Notes: a model not told the origin generated them from the sequence alone. Shown: positions 27,151 to 36,900, counted from the first letter of the stretch. The stretch is DNA of 64,000 nt from Flavobacterium sp. 1355 (GCF_017833415.1 NZ_JAFICC010000018.1:46246-110245); one strand, 5' to 3'. Numbers and translations are program-made.

Positions 27151-27981
27151 TTACATTATTTTTACCGATGTCATACTAAGAGAACCCGCCAATAATTTAT
27201 CATTAAATAATTCCAATTCATCTGCTTTATCTTTTAAACCTAAAGTATAAAGCAACGGCAAATAATGATCAGGAGTCGGAATTGCCAATTGTACTGCTTT
27301 ATTCATTTTTTCGAAATCAATCAAAGGCTGAAAATTTCCATGCAAAAGATAATTATTAACAGTTTCTCTTGCCTCTATCGCCCAATCAAAACCGTAATTG
27401 TCTTTGTCGAAATTTCTAAAATCTACCAGACGCAGGTTATGAACTATATTTCCGCTGCCGATAATGAGGACGCCTTTATAACGAAGCGCCTGTAGTTTCT
27501 GGGCCAGCTCAAAATGATATTGACCTGATTTTGTATAATCAATACTTAATTGAATTACGGGAACATCTGCATTGGGATATAAATGTTTTATCACACTCCA
27601 TGCTCCATGATCCAGACCCCAGTGTTCGTCTAAGTCTACAGTGACTGGTTCTAATATTTTTTTTGTTTCAAAAGCTAGTTCCGGACTCCCTTTTGCCGGA
27701 TATTGCACATCAAAAAGTGCCTGCGGAAATCCTCCAAAATCATGAATGGTTCTTGGCATTTGCATCGAGGTGACTTTTGTTCCTTTGGTAAACCAGTGTG
27801 CAGAAATACATAAAATGGCATTTGGCTGTGGCAAAGTTTTGGCCAAATCACGAAAACCGGTTACAAACTGATTTTCTTCAATAGCATTCATCGGGCTGCC
27901 GTGCCCTAAAAACAAATCAGGCATTTTATCAGTATTCGAAAACGTTGATGAAATCGAATGTAAGTCGTTTAGTGTTGTCAT
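27151..27981 (-). CDS. ygiD: DODA-type extradiol ring-cleavage dioxygenase (YgiD-like)
   Basis: 276 residues. PDLFLGHGSPMNAI gives the first metal His, CISAHWFTKGTKV the second, and TIHDFGGFP plus LDHGAWSVIKHLYP the rest of the active site. This is the class III LigB-like family that includes E. coli YgiD and plant DOPA 4,5-dioxygenase; it uses non-haem iron or zinc to open catechol rings. The natural substrate in flavobacteria is unknown. Confidence 0.9.
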   Translation of the reverse strand: MTTLNDLHSISSTFSNTDKMPDLFLGHGSPMNAIEENQFVTGFRDLAKTLPQPNAILCISAHWFTKGTKVTSMQMPRTIHDFGGFPQALFDVQYPAKGSPELAFETKKILEPVTVDLDEHWGLDHGAWSVIKHLYPNADVPVIQLSIDYTKSGQYHFELAQKLQALRYKGVLIIGSGNIVHNLRLVDFRNFDKDNYGFDWAIEARETVNNYLLHGNFQPLIDFEKMNKAVQLAIPTPDHYLPLLYTLGLKDKADELELFNDKLLAGSLSMTSVKIM

Positions 27982-28067
27982 TCTTATACTATTTCAAACA
28001 CAAATTCACAGATTTGCACAAATCCTTATGTGAAAAAGAATTCGTTCTAATTCGTGAAATTAGCGTT

Positions 28068-29477
28068 TTATTCCTCAAAACTCTCGTCTTTAAATCCTAT
28101 CAAATATAACTTATTTTTAGCACGCGTCATAGCCGTGTAGAGCCATCTGATATAATCACGATCGATTCCGTTTGGTAAATACGGCTGCTCTATAAAAACG
28201 GTGTTCCACTGCCCTCCCTGCGATTTATGACAAGTAATTGCATAAGAGAATTTCACTTGTAATCCGTTGAAATATTCGTTTTCTTTTACCTTTTGAAATC
28301 TTTTGTATTTCGTACTTTCATCTTCATAATCCTTCATTACTTCTTCATACAAACGATTTGATTCTTCGTAAGTTAAGGATGGAGACTCGCTTTTTATGGT
28401 ATCCAAAAGCAGAACCGTTTCAAAAGGTTTCTGATCGGGATAATCGACCATTCTGATTTTTACCCTTGCAAAATTAAATCCATATAATTCCTTGATTCCG
28501 AAAAGCTCCAGAACTTCAATGATATCTCCGTTGGCAATAAATCCGGCTTCATCGGTTTCTTTCAACCAGAAATAATTATTTTTTACTACCATCAGAAAAT
28601 CTCCAACCGATAGTTCGCTTTCCTTAAATAAAATCCTGGTTCTGATTTGCTCGTTGTATTGATTTGCCCTTTTATTTGAGCGAACAATAAAAGCGGTATC
28701 CTCAATACTCCAATTGCTGTATGCCGTATTTATCGCATCCTGAATATCATATCCGTCGGTAAGCCTGACAATGTCTTTAAATTTTTTTACGTTGAATTTA
28801 AATTCCGTAATAAAAGATTCTTTCAGTAATTCGCGCAGTTCCGTTGCATTGTACAAGATTCCGGAACTTTCTTCCTGACGCATTACTTCGTCCAGTTCGA
28901 TATGTTCAATTTCTTTATCGTAATGTGCTCCCAGCGTATGTGTATCAAGTGCCGGACTAATTTCTAAATTGACCGGGGGCAGCTGGGCAGTATCTCCCAA
29001 AAGAATCATTTTGCAGTTGGTCCCCGAATATACATAGTTAATTAAATCATCGAGAAGCGAACCGCTATCCAGAGTACTGTCTGAAATCATCGAGGCCTCA
29101 TCGACTATAAAAATGGTATTTTTATGTTTGTTGACCTGTCTGGTAAAGGCAATTCCTCCGCCGGAAGATTTTTTGGGAAAATATATTTTTTTATGAATCG
29201 TAAAAGCAGCTGTATTAGAGTAATTTGCAATAACTTTTGCAGCGCGCCCTGTGGGTGCGAGCAAAACAAATTTCTTATTGATTTCTCCAAGATTATTTAC
29301 AATTGTTGAGATCACTGTTGTTTTTCCTGTTCCTGCATATCCTTTTAATACAAATATGGTATCGTTTGCCGGCTCAGTTAAGAAAATAGCGATTTTTTGA
29401 AAAAAAATATCCTGTTTATGAGTTGGTGCAAAAGGGAATCTTTTTTGTAAAACGCCGTAAAACAGTGCTGAATTCAT
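28068..29477 (-). CDS. RecD/Pif1-like ATP-dependent DNA helicase
   Basis: 469 residues, SF1B helicase. Walker A is LKGYAGTGKTTVIST (about 42-56), motif Ia LLAPTGRAAKV, Walker B IFIVDEASM, motif III LLGDTAQLPPV. The C-terminal half has the UvrD-type motifs VKFSYAITCHKSQGGQWNTV and YTAMTRAKNKLYLIGF. The protein lacks the long N-terminal domains of RecD2, so it is a short stand-alone form. It probably acts in DNA repair or replication. It is a single minus-strand gene. Confidence 0.9.
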   Translation of the reverse strand: MNSALFYGVLQKRFPFAPTHKQDIFFQKIAIFLTEPANDTIFVLKGYAGTGKTTVISTIVNNLGEINKKFVLLAPTGRAAKVIANYSNTAAFTIHKKIYFPKKSSGGGIAFTRQVNKHKNTIFIVDEASMISDSTLDSGSLLDDLINYVYSGTNCKMILLGDTAQLPPVNLEISPALDTHTLGAHYDKEIEHIELDEVMRQEESSGILYNATELRELLKESFITEFKFNVKKFKDIVRLTDGYDIQDAINTAYSNWSIEDTAFIVRSNKRANQYNEQIRTRILFKESELSVGDFLMVVKNNYFWLKETDEAGFIANGDIIEVLELFGIKELYGFNFARVKIRMVDYPDQKPFETVLLLDTIKSESPSLTYEESNRLYEEVMKDYEDESTKYKRFQKVKENEYFNGLQVKFSYAITCHKSQGGQWNTVFIEQPYLPNGIDRDYIRWLYTAMTRAKNKLYLIGFKDESFEE

Positions 29478-29665
29478 AGTATAAATTTGAACTGCAAATT
29501 ACGGCTTTTTTAGTCGCAATGGCAATTTCAACTATCATTTCAAGTATAATATTTTGATAATAAAACAAAGCCTGAAGACTATACTTAAACAAAAAATAAT
29601 ACTAAAGTTACTTTAACAAAATGTTGTTTTTGAAATTGCAATTATTATTGTTCCTTTTTAATTTG

Positions 29666-29673
29666 TAAGTTTG
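29666..29673 (+). promoter_or_regulatory. -7 promoter box of the DUF3822-rsmD operon
   Basis: TAAGTTTG fits TAnnTTTG. A TTG at 29648-29650 is 15 bp before it, slightly short for the -33 box. The start codon is at 29730. Confidence 0.45.
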
Positions 29674-29729
29674 TGTTTAATTAAATTCTTTCTTGATACT
29701 GCAATACCTAAAGAACTGTAAATCAGATT

Positions 29730-30551
29730 ATGCCATTTCACAATACTAATATCACATCAAAAAAATACAAAAAACTTTCTATTCAGGTTTCGCTGAATGG
29801 TTTTTCGTTTTGCTGTTTTGATACGCTAAATAATACTATTACATCTTTTAATGAAGTAGAATTTACACCTACACAGCGTGGGTCAAAAATTGAAGAATTA
29901 TATACTGATGCTTTTAAGAAACACCCTGAATTAAAAGATAGCTATGATGATATTATTGTGATTCACAGCAACAATCTTTCCACCTTTGTTCCTTCTGCTT
30001 TATTTGATGAAGATTACATGGGCAGTTATTTACAATACAACACAAAAGTTTTTGAGACTGATTTTTTTACTTACGATCATCTTGCTAATTACGAAATGAA
30101 TACGGTTTATATTCCTTATGTAAATATCAATAATTTTTTAATTGATGAAATCGGTTCTTTTGATTATAAACATGCGAACAGTATTTTGATCGAAAAAATA
30201 TTAGAAACCTCTAAGAATAACGATGATAAAAAAATGATCGTTAATTTTAATCCGGAACATTTTGAACTTATTGTGGTTCAGAATCAAAAGTTACTTTTGT
30301 TTAATTCATTTGAATATCAGACTCCCGAAGATTTTATTTATTACCTGCTTTTTACAGCAGAACAATTGAGTTTAAATCCCGAAAGTTTTCACCTGGAATT
30401 ATTAGGAACGATAACCCGAAATGACCCTTATTATGCCATGGCGTATAAATATATCCGTAATGTTTCTTTCTTTGATGTAAGTATTTTACAAGAAAGAAAC
30501 GACTTTTCAACTGCACAGAACCAAAAACATTATATCTTATTTCAATCATGA
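29730..30551 (+). CDS. DUF3822-family protein
   Basis: 273 residues with no signal peptide or membrane segment. The N-terminal part (YKKLSIQVSLNGFSFCCFDT) and the ASKHA-like alternation of strands match DUF3822, a Bacteroidetes-only family that regularly precedes rsmD. The gene overlaps rsmD by 4 bp (ATGA), so the two are translated from one message. The function is unknown; the constant link with rsmD suggests a role around the ribosome, but this is only inferred from position. Confidence 0.85.
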   Translation: MPFHNTNITSKKYKKLSIQVSLNGFSFCCFDTLNNTITSFNEVEFTPTQRGSKIEELYTDAFKKHPELKDSYDDIIVIHSNNLSTFVPSALFDEDYMGSYLQYNTKVFETDFFTYDHLANYEMNTVYIPYVNINNFLIDEIGSFDYKHANSILIEKILETSKNNDDKKMIVNFNPEHFELIVVQNQKLLLFNSFEYQTPEDFIYYLLFTAEQLSLNPESFHLELLGTITRNDPYYAMAYKYIRNVSFFDVSILQERNDFSTAQNQKHYILFQS

Positions 30552-31153
30552 GAATCATTTCAGGAAAATACAAAGGGCGACGCATTTTTCCGCCAAAAAA
30601 TCTCCCTGTAAGACCCACAACTGACATGAGTAAGGAAGCATTATTTAATGTTCTGAACAATCATTTTAATTTTGACGGTTTAAAGGTTTTGGACTTATTT
30701 TCGGGAACAGGCAATATAAGCTATGAGTTTGCGTCACGCGGAAGTGCTCCAATAACTTCTGTTGATGGTGATTTTGGCTGTGTTAAATTTATCAAGCAGG
30801 TTTCATCAGAATATGATTTTGAAATTGCAGCAACAAAAAGTGATGTTTTTAAATTTCTTGAGAACTGCAAAACGTCTTATGATATTATTTTTGCAGATCC
30901 GCCTTATGGTTTAGATCAGGCTACTTTTGAAAAAATAGTTTTAACTGTTTTTGAAAGAGACCTGCTAGAAGATGACGGCATGATGATTATTGAACATTCA
31001 AAATACACCAAAATGGATCATTTGAGCAATTTTTCTTTTCAGAAAAGTTATGGTGGTTCGTTTTTTAGTTTCTTCGAATTAAATTCAACCGATGATGATG
31101 AAGAATTACCCGGGGAATCTCCAATAAAAATTACTGAAGAAGATGAAGGATAA
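30548..31153 (+). CDS. rsmD: 16S rRNA (guanine966-N2)-methyltransferase
   Basis: 201 residues. The opening MRIISGKYKGRRI and RPTTDMSKEALFNVL is typical RsmD; the SAM loop is VLDLFSGTGNISYEFASRG and the catalytic motif FADPPYGL. A short acidic tail (after about residue 183) is added to the usual domain. It methylates G966 of 16S rRNA during 30S assembly. It is coupled to the DUF3822 gene and followed by a terminator. Confidence 0.95.
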   Translation: MRIISGKYKGRRIFPPKNLPVRPTTDMSKEALFNVLNNHFNFDGLKVLDLFSGTGNISYEFASRGSAPITSVDGDFGCVKFIKQVSSEYDFEIAATKSDVFKFLENCKTSYDIIFADPPYGLDQATFEKIVLTVFERDLLEDDGMMIIEHSKYTKMDHLSNFSFQKSYGGSFFSFFELNSTDDDEELPGESPIKITEEDEG

Positions 31154-31171
31154 CACTTTCTTTTTAAATAT

Positions 31172-31202
31172 AGAAATCCCTTGAAATTCAAGGGATTTTA
31201 TT
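31172..31202. terminator. Bidirectional terminator between rsmD and the receptor gene
   Basis: AAATCCCTTGAA and TTCAAGGGATTT form a tight stem with a one-base loop, with T run on one side and A-rich sequence on the other, between convergent genes. Confidence 0.82.
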
Positions 31203-31205
31203 TTT

Positions 31206-33320
31206 CTAACGAATTCTGCTTTCATTATCATTTACACTTTTTTCCTTATATTCACTTTCTTTGATTTTTCCAAAAGAATAACGAAGCGCAATCGAAATTT
31301 CATTGGCATCAACCAAATACCTTGCTCTGGAACTTATATTGTTGACGGTAAATCTTTCTGTGTAAATTGTATTTCTAAAAATATCATTATAACTCAACGT
31401 ACAATTCCAGTTTTTGCCAATTTTTTTTGCCAGAGACATATCAAAAATCAACTTCGCATTGCGTTCAAAAACGCCTTCTTTTTGTTTGGTTACGCCCCAA
31501 AACGACAAAACAAATGTAAATTCCTTTGGGAGTTTAAAGGTATTGTTGGAATAATAATATAAATAGGTTTTAGAAGAATTAAACAATGCCAAATCATCTT
31601 CAATCTTATTTGTTGCAAAAATTAAGGAATTGGTATTGGTCCAGATTTTATAAGTAAATGGCAATGTAAATTCAATATTATAACCGGATTCTTTCTGAAA
31701 ATTTTTCTCTGTAAAAGTCAGTACATTATTTTGATTATCAAAAGCAAAGTCCTGATAAATGGGGTTCTTGTTTTTATATAAAGTCAGTTTTACTGATTTG
31801 TCATGGTACTGAAAAACTGTCGAGATTACATCCATAAATGTGGGGCCTAAATTGATATTGCTTCCATAAATAAAATACGGATTTATATACGTCCCAATCA
31901 TACTCAAAGAAGAATAATTTGGTCTCGAAATACTTTTGGAATAATCTACGTTTATACTTTTTGTACTATCTATTGAAAATGAAAGCTGAGCTTTTGGAAA
32001 GAGATTGGTATAGTTTTTATCAATTAAAGATGCAGTATCTGTACTGTATTTTCCGCTGACATTAGTATTTTCGACCCGAAGTCCGACCGAAAAACCTACT
32101 TTTTTAAATTTTCCGGAGAGCTGAGAATAGGCCGCCAAATTAGATTCTTTGAAATGATAATCAAAACTGGTATTTTCATTTTTTTCATAATCAAAAACAT
32201 CATAATCAGACTTTGATTTTGCTGCAGAATAGAGTCCGCCATATTCCCAGTTGATTTCGTTTTTAAACTTTTTTTCTAAATCGATTCTTCCCGAAAGAAC
32301 ATCTACATTAAATCTCTGATCCCGGTCCTGAGATATTTTAAGTGCTGTTTCATTAAAATTATTCTGCACCAGACTCCACAAATGCTGGTTAAAATTGGAG
32401 CCCTGAAAACCTACAAACATCTTAGTATCTATAGATTTAAGTTTTCTGGCATAATTTACAAATGAGTTGATAAAATTCTTTGAACTCAAATTATCGCTGA
32501 AAGTAAAAACATTATTGACTGCATTTTGATTTTGGTTAAAGGTAAAAGTATGAATACCAAAAGCATCATCGTGTATTTTACCATTTATATTGACCGAGAA
32601 ATAATCATCTTCATTTATTTTATAAAATAAACCTGCACCAAAAACATATTGCTTGATATGCGAATTTGCGGTTACATCATATTCTGAAACGATATCAGCC
32701 TGAGGAATCTGATAGGCAATACTATGATTTTCCCACGGATTTCTACGATTGTAATTAAAATTGGCTTTCCATTCGAGTTTGCCTTTTTTGAAATTGGAAT
32801 TAAAGCCCAAGTAATTATTATAGTGCTTTTTAAAAGAAGCTGTTTCAGAAATCTCGGTTTTAAAACTGTCTTTTTTGCTCAGTTTTCTTGTAATTAAAAT
32901 CACGGCGCGGCCCTCTGCTTCATATTTTGAAGACGGATTCTGAATGATTTCTATTGTTTTGATATCAGCAACAGCCAAAGCATTCATGTCATTCATTCCT
33001 GCTTTTTGATTGTCAATATAAATCAGCGGATTTCCTTTCCCTACAATCGAAATACTTTCGCGATCTGAACTCACCTGAACCAAAGGAAGTCTGGAAAGCA
33101 AATCTAAAGGATCCGGAATCGAACTGTAAACAGAATTTGCAACATCTATTTTTATATTTCCATTGGAGTTTGTAAAAGTCTTTTTCTCCTGGGTAACAAC
33201 AACTTCGTTCAGTTCTTTTGAAATCGAATCTTTTGGTATTTCAGTTTGAGCGTTTGCTATCGCAGACAAACAAAATAACAGTAATGTAACCAGAAGTTTT
33301 ATGGGCAGATAAATATTCAT
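31206..33320 (-). CDS. TonB-dependent-receptor-like outer-membrane protein (OMP_b-brl_3 family)
   Basis: 704 residues. A signal peptide (1-24, AIANAQ) is followed by a plug-like domain at about 35-150 (ELNEVVVTQEKKTF, then GKGNPLIYIDNQKAG and IKTIEIIQNPSSKYEAEG) and about 530 residues of barrel strands with many aromatic residues. It lacks the N-terminal carboxypeptidase-like domain common in SusC proteins and has no SusD partner. The neighbouring hydrolase remnant and the divergent two-component system form a probable functional locus. The cargo is unknown. Confidence 0.88.
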   Translation of the reverse strand: MNIYLPIKLLVTLLLFCLSAIANAQTEIPKDSISKELNEVVVTQEKKTFTNSNGNIKIDVANSVYSSIPDPLDLLSRLPLVQVSSDRESISIVGKGNPLIYIDNQKAGMNDMNALAVADIKTIEIIQNPSSKYEAEGRAVILITRKLSKKDSFKTEISETASFKKHYNNYLGFNSNFKKGKLEWKANFNYNRRNPWENHSIAYQIPQADIVSEYDVTANSHIKQYVFGAGLFYKINEDDYFSVNINGKIHDDAFGIHTFTFNQNQNAVNNVFTFSDNLSSKNFINSFVNYARKLKSIDTKMFVGFQGSNFNQHLWSLVQNNFNETALKISQDRDQRFNVDVLSGRIDLEKKFKNEINWEYGGLYSAAKSKSDYDVFDYEKNENTSFDYHFKESNLAAYSQLSGKFKKVGFSVGLRVENTNVSGKYSTDTASLIDKNYTNLFPKAQLSFSIDSTKSINVDYSKSISRPNYSSLSMIGTYINPYFIYGSNINLGPTFMDVISTVFQYHDKSVKLTLYKNKNPIYQDFAFDNQNNVLTFTEKNFQKESGYNIEFTLPFTYKIWTNTNSLIFATNKIEDDLALFNSSKTYLYYYSNNTFKLPKEFTFVLSFWGVTKQKEGVFERNAKLIFDMSLAKKIGKNWNCTLSYNDIFRNTIYTERFTVNNISSRARYLVDANEISIALRYSFGKIKESEYKEKSVNDNESRIR

Positions 33321-33367
33321 TAGTGAAATTTTAAAATTAAATTGTTCTGATTTTTAATTAGTGATTT

Positions 33368-34258
33368 TTAATTCAGCATCCATTTTAAAAGACTTTCTCT
33401 TTCTATCAGATTCCATGAATGTGGTTTCTTATTCCCTTTTTCATCAATTCCTCTGTTGGAGGTTTTTATAAATTCTGCTTTTTCAGCTCCTGATTTCAAT
33501 AAGGAGCTATAGGCCTTTTCTAAATGAAATGCATTCAATTCTTCGTAGGTTCTGTTTTTATTTATTAAATACCATTCTAAATCTGGCTCACAATAAAATC
33601 TAATTTTTACATTTTTCAGATATTCGATATTTGCTTTTGAGTCACAAGAAATCAGATAAGGAGAAAATGCTTTATAACTTTCAATATTTTCTTTTGGATT
33701 TCCTATTTCAGAATTAAATAATGACCGTAAGTAGTTTGCTTCTTCAATTGCTTCTGCACTAACATTCTTTTTTATGTCATCGAGAGCCTCATCGTACAAT
33801 TTTTCTAAATCTAAAGGAGAATCTATAACAAACAAACCTTTGGGCTATAATGAATTTTTTGTTTTTATAAGATGATTAGATAATAAAAGTGCCAGATTTC
33901 CTCCACTGGAAAACCCTCCGATAAATATGTTTTCTTTTGCAATTTTATTATCGTCAAAAATTAGATTCAGTTCTTTTGAATATTCCTTTTTTTCTGATTC
34001 GGATAAATACAATTTCATATTGTAGTTTAACAACAATGTTGTAACGCCTTCATTTTCTATATCTCTAAGGAATTTTGCCTCTTTTTTACTGTTTTGAATA
34101 TTGCATGAAAAACATGGAAATAAGATTAAAACTGCTTTTTGTTTCGGAGCAATTCTCAATTCATAAAGTTTCTCAGAAGATTTTATTTCATTGGCGCTGC
34201 AATGGATTAAAAAAAAGAAAGCAAGTAAAACGTTGTTACCACTTTGTATGTTCATCAT
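33368..34258 (-). pseudogene. Alpha/beta-hydrolase lipoprotein gene with one in-frame TAG
   Basis: Two adjacent minus-strand pieces are in the same frame and separated by a single TAG at 33845-33847. The first piece (from ATG 34258) has a lipoprotein signal with lipobox LIHC and the nucleophile elbow GFSSGGNLALL. The second begins PKGLFVIDSPLDLEKLY and carries the cap and the late HSW with the presumed catalytic His. Together they give about 296 residues of an alpha/beta hydrolase with no other lesion. It is either a recent pseudogene, a read-through gene or a sequencing error. It lies 47 bp upstream of the receptor gene on the same strand. Confidence 0.8.
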
Positions 34259-34367
34259 TTTTACAATTTTTGGTTTTAACTGTTGCAAAAATGAGCCGAA
34301 ATACCAGTTCCGAAAGTTAATTGGAGGTTAATGCGGGGTTAATGTCCTTATTGTATCATAAAAGCAT

Positions 34368-34375
34368 TATTTTTG
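34368..34375 (+). promoter_or_regulatory. -7 promoter box of the histidine kinase gene
   Basis: TATTTTTG fits TAnnTTTG, 9 bp before the ATG at 34385. An in-frame TTG at 34373 falls inside the box and was rejected as start. Confidence 0.45.
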
Positions 34376-34384
34376 GCTTGCATT

Positions 34385-35743
34385 ATGAAACAAAGAATCA
34401 ACTTATTAATCGCGTTTTCTGTTGTCGCACTGATAGTTCTGACGACAGTACAATGCTATTTGGTAAAAACTGCTTATGACTACAAAGTAGCGCAGTTTCA
34501 TACTCAGATTAAAAATGAAATTGCTCAGATAACCAACAATTACAGCGATATTGATTCTGCTTTGATATCAAAAAAAGAAACACTTTATAAGACATTGTCT
34601 GAAAGTTATATTCACGGGAAAAGGTCAAAAAAGGAGATTAAAAAAGAAATGATTGAAAATGATTTTCAAGATATCCTGACCCGGAAAATTAAACGCAAAT
34701 TTGAGAGGGATTTACCTAATTTTAAAATTGATTTTGCTATTGTCCTCAACAAATTTATACTGTATAAAAATGCTCAAAAAGCAGATACCATTTTCTCTGA
34801 AAAGCCTTTGATTCAAAATAAACTATACGGTAATTTAGTTTCCTTAAACCATTCTTTTTTGGTTCGGAATTATGTCGGTACCACAAACGTAACTTTGGAA
34901 AATCAGGATTATAAACTATTGACGGAAGATTCAATGTATGTTTCTGTTATCGACTGGGAAATGATTATTTTAAGGCGAATGGCGTTTGTTCTGGCTTTGT
35001 CTTTATTTTCTATTGCAACGTTGATAACATTATTTGTAATTGCCATAAAAGCGCTGATTAAACAAAAAAAAGTCAGTGATGTCAAAACCGATTTTATCAA
35101 TAATATTACGCATGAACTCAAAACACCGCTGGCGACTTTGGGTATTTCTACAAAAATTCTGGAGCAGAAAGACATTCGTGAAAACGAACAAAATTTCAAT
35201 GCTATTTTAAATACTATTTCGAGACAAAATAATCGTTTGCAGAATTTAATTGATCAGGTTTTGGCCAATTCGCTGGCCGAAAACGAAATTGAACTGCAAA
35301 AGGAAAAAATCAATACAGAAGATTTTCTGTTTTCTATAATTGAAGATTTTAAAATCGGTTATCCAAAAATTAGTATTGAAACTGATTTTCAGACCCAAAA
35401 AACGGTTTTAGTTCTGGATAAATTTCATCTGACAACGGCGATATTGAATGTTCTGGAAAATGCCGTAAAATATGGTTCGAGCAAAATTGCTGTTAAAACC
35501 AAAAAGCTTCACGAGGAGTTTTCGATTAGCATCGAGGATAACGGAATCGGAATTTCAAAAAACAAACAATCTTTACTTTTTGAGAAGTTTTATCGCGTAG
35601 AGCAAGGTAATTTACACAATACAAAAGGCCTCGGACTTGGCTTGTATTATGTCAATCAGATTATAAAAGCTCATCAGGGTTCTGTTGCTGTGATGAGCGA
35701 TTTAGGTAAAGGTGCTGTATTTACTTTTATGTTTAAAGTTTAA
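34385..35743 (+). CDS. Sensor histidine kinase
   Basis: About 452 residues from ATG 34385. TM1 at residues 5-25 (LLIAFSVVALIVLTTVQCYL) and TM2 near 195-225 (LALSLFSIATLITLFVIAI) enclose a periplasmic sensor of about 165 residues with no recognised fold. There is no HAMP domain. The H-box is DFINNITHELKTPLATL, followed by the N box (VLENAVKYG), G1 (EDNGIGI) and G2 (GLGLGLYYV). The response regulator starts 11 bp after the stop. The receptor and hydrolase genes are divergent and are the likely regulon. Confidence 0.93.
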   Translation: MKQRINLLIAFSVVALIVLTTVQCYLVKTAYDYKVAQFHTQIKNEIAQITNNYSDIDSALISKKETLYKTLSESYIHGKRSKKEIKKEMIENDFQDILTRKIKRKFERDLPNFKIDFAIVLNKFILYKNAQKADTIFSEKPLIQNKLYGNLVSLNHSFLVRNYVGTTNVTLENQDYKLLTEDSMYVSVIDWEMIILRRMAFVLALSLFSIATLITLFVIAIKALIKQKKVSDVKTDFINNITHELKTPLATLGISTKILEQKDIRENEQNFNAILNTISRQNNRLQNLIDQVLANSLAENEIELQKEKINTEDFLFSIIEDFKIGYPKISIETDFQTQKTVLVLDKFHLTTAILNVLENAVKYGSSKIAVKTKKLHEEFSISIEDNGIGISKNKQSLLFEKFYRVEQGNLHNTKGLGLGLYYVNQIIKAHQGSVAVMSDLGKGAVFTFMFKV

Positions 35744-35754
35744 ATTGTTTTTCA

Positions 35755-36447
35755 TTGAAAAAAATACTTTTGGCCGAAGATGATTTTGATTTTGCAAATG
35801 TCCTGAAACAATATCTGGAACTGTATAAATATGATGTAACCTGGGCAGAAAATGGGGAAATTGCTTTAGACTTTTTTAAAAAAGAACTATTTGATATTTG
35901 CGTTTTTGATGTGATGATGCCAAAACTCGACGGTTTTTCATTAGCGGAAAAAATCACCCGAATAAATCCCGAAATTCCTTTTATTTTTCTGACTGCAAAA
36001 AAATTAAAAGAGGACAAAATAATAGGTTTAAAGCTTGGTGCAGATGATTATATTGTAAAACCTTTTGAGGCCGAAGAACTTATCCTGCGCCTGCAAAACA
36101 TCTTAAAACGGAGCCAGCAAAAAAACATTTTAAAGGATGCTGAAGAACTTGAAATCGGTTTATATTATTTTGACACCAAACGCCTGACTTTAAAAATAAA
36201 CAATCATACACAACAACTTACTGAGAAAGAAGCATCTCTGATTCTGTATTTCTTTAATCATAAAAATCAGCTTCTTAAAAGAGAACAAATCCTGAAAGCT
36301 GTCTGGGGAAATGATGATTTCTTCTCTGGCAGAAGCATGGATGTTTATATCAGTAAAATTCGGAAATACTTGAAAGATGATTCAAAAATAGCTATTGAAA
36401 GTATTCGGAATATTGGAATCGAATTTAAAATTATGGTAAACCCGTAA
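35755..36447 (+). CDS. OmpR/PhoB-type response regulator
   Basis: 230 residues. The receiver domain (1-115) has the acidic pocket AEDD, the phosphoacceptor Asp in FDVMMPKLDG, the Thr in FLTAKK and the Lys in YIVKPF. The C-terminal winged helix (about 130-228) has LTEKEASLILYFF and MDVYISKIRKYL. The start codon is TTG at 35755; there is no in-frame ATG near, and MKKILLAEDD is the standard beginning. It is the partner of the kinase 11 bp upstream. Confidence 0.94.
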   Translation: MKKILLAEDDFDFANVLKQYLELYKYDVTWAENGEIALDFFKKELFDICVFDVMMPKLDGFSLAEKITRINPEIPFIFLTAKKLKEDKIIGLKLGADDYIVKPFEAEELILRLQNILKRSQQKNILKDAEELEIGLYYFDTKRLTLKINNHTQQLTEKEASLILYFFNHKNQLLKREQILKAVWGNDDFFSGRSMDVYISKIRKYLKDDSKIAIESIRNIGIEFKIMVNP

Positions 36448-36514
36448 AATATTTTTATGTTAATGATATAAGTTTTAAAATCAATTTTATAACAAAATGT
36501 TAATGTGACTATTA

Positions 36515-36522
36515 TAACTTTG
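36515..36522 (+). promoter_or_regulatory. -7 promoter box of the small membrane protein gene
   Basis: TAACTTTG, a perfect TAnnTTTG, 25 bp before the ATG at 36548, so this gene has its own promoter apart from the kinase-regulator pair. Confidence 0.55.
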
Positions 36523-36547
36523 ATTGAAACATTTAAAACTATAAGTC

Positions 36548-36742
36548 ATGAACCTAAAAAGATTATTTGGTGGATTGCTTACACTTCTTGGAATTGTAGG
36601 CCTTATATACACAGCTGTCATATTTGCCGGAACATCTGGCGAAACCAGAGATATAAAATCATTGATAATTTACGGAATACTTGGAATCGTCTTCTTTATG
36701 TCGGGAATAAGTTTAGTTCGCGCAACTAAAGACGAATCGTAG
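36548..36742 (+). CDS. Small membrane protein with two TM helices
   Basis: 64 residues. Two hydrophobic helices (LFGGLLTLLGIVGLIYTAVIF and IIYGILGIVFFMSGISLV) are joined by a short polar link TSGETRDIKS and followed by a charged tail. I do not recognise a named family, though such two-helix proteins are common and stress-induced in Flavobacterium. A clean promoter box in front supports it as a real gene; an overlapping frame at 36505-36729 is rejected. Confidence 0.75.
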   Translation: MNLKRLFGGLLTLLGIVGLIYTAVIFAGTSGETRDIKSLIIYGILGIVFFMSGISLVRATKDES

Positions 36743-36756
36743 AATTTTTATTTAGG

Positions 36757-36900
36757 TACAAAGGTTCAGAGATTCAAAGTTGCAAGGATTTATTTCTGGC
36801 ATCTTAATCTCTGCAACTTTGTACCTTTTTAGCTTTTGTTACTTTTGCAGCTTGCACCTTTGTACCTCTAAACCTTAGTACCTTAGAACCTTAGAACCAC
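36757..36900. repeat. CTTAG-type degenerate heptamer repeat region
   Basis: Several direct and inverted copies of ACAAAGGTTC and GTACCTTAGAACC-like words. The last 35 bases read ACCTTAG-TACCTTAG-AACCTTAG with a period of about 8. TCTCTGCAACTTTGTACCTTT near 36811 is an inverted partner of AGGTACAAAGGTTCAGAGA near 36755. No gene is seen. The region lies between convergent genes and may help termination. Confidence 0.65.

Noticed and set aside
36505..36729. 74-residue frame overlapping the small membrane protein
   Set aside because: Its start precedes the promoter box and its sequence is Trp/Cys/Arg-rich without a pattern; the other frame has two clean TM helices.
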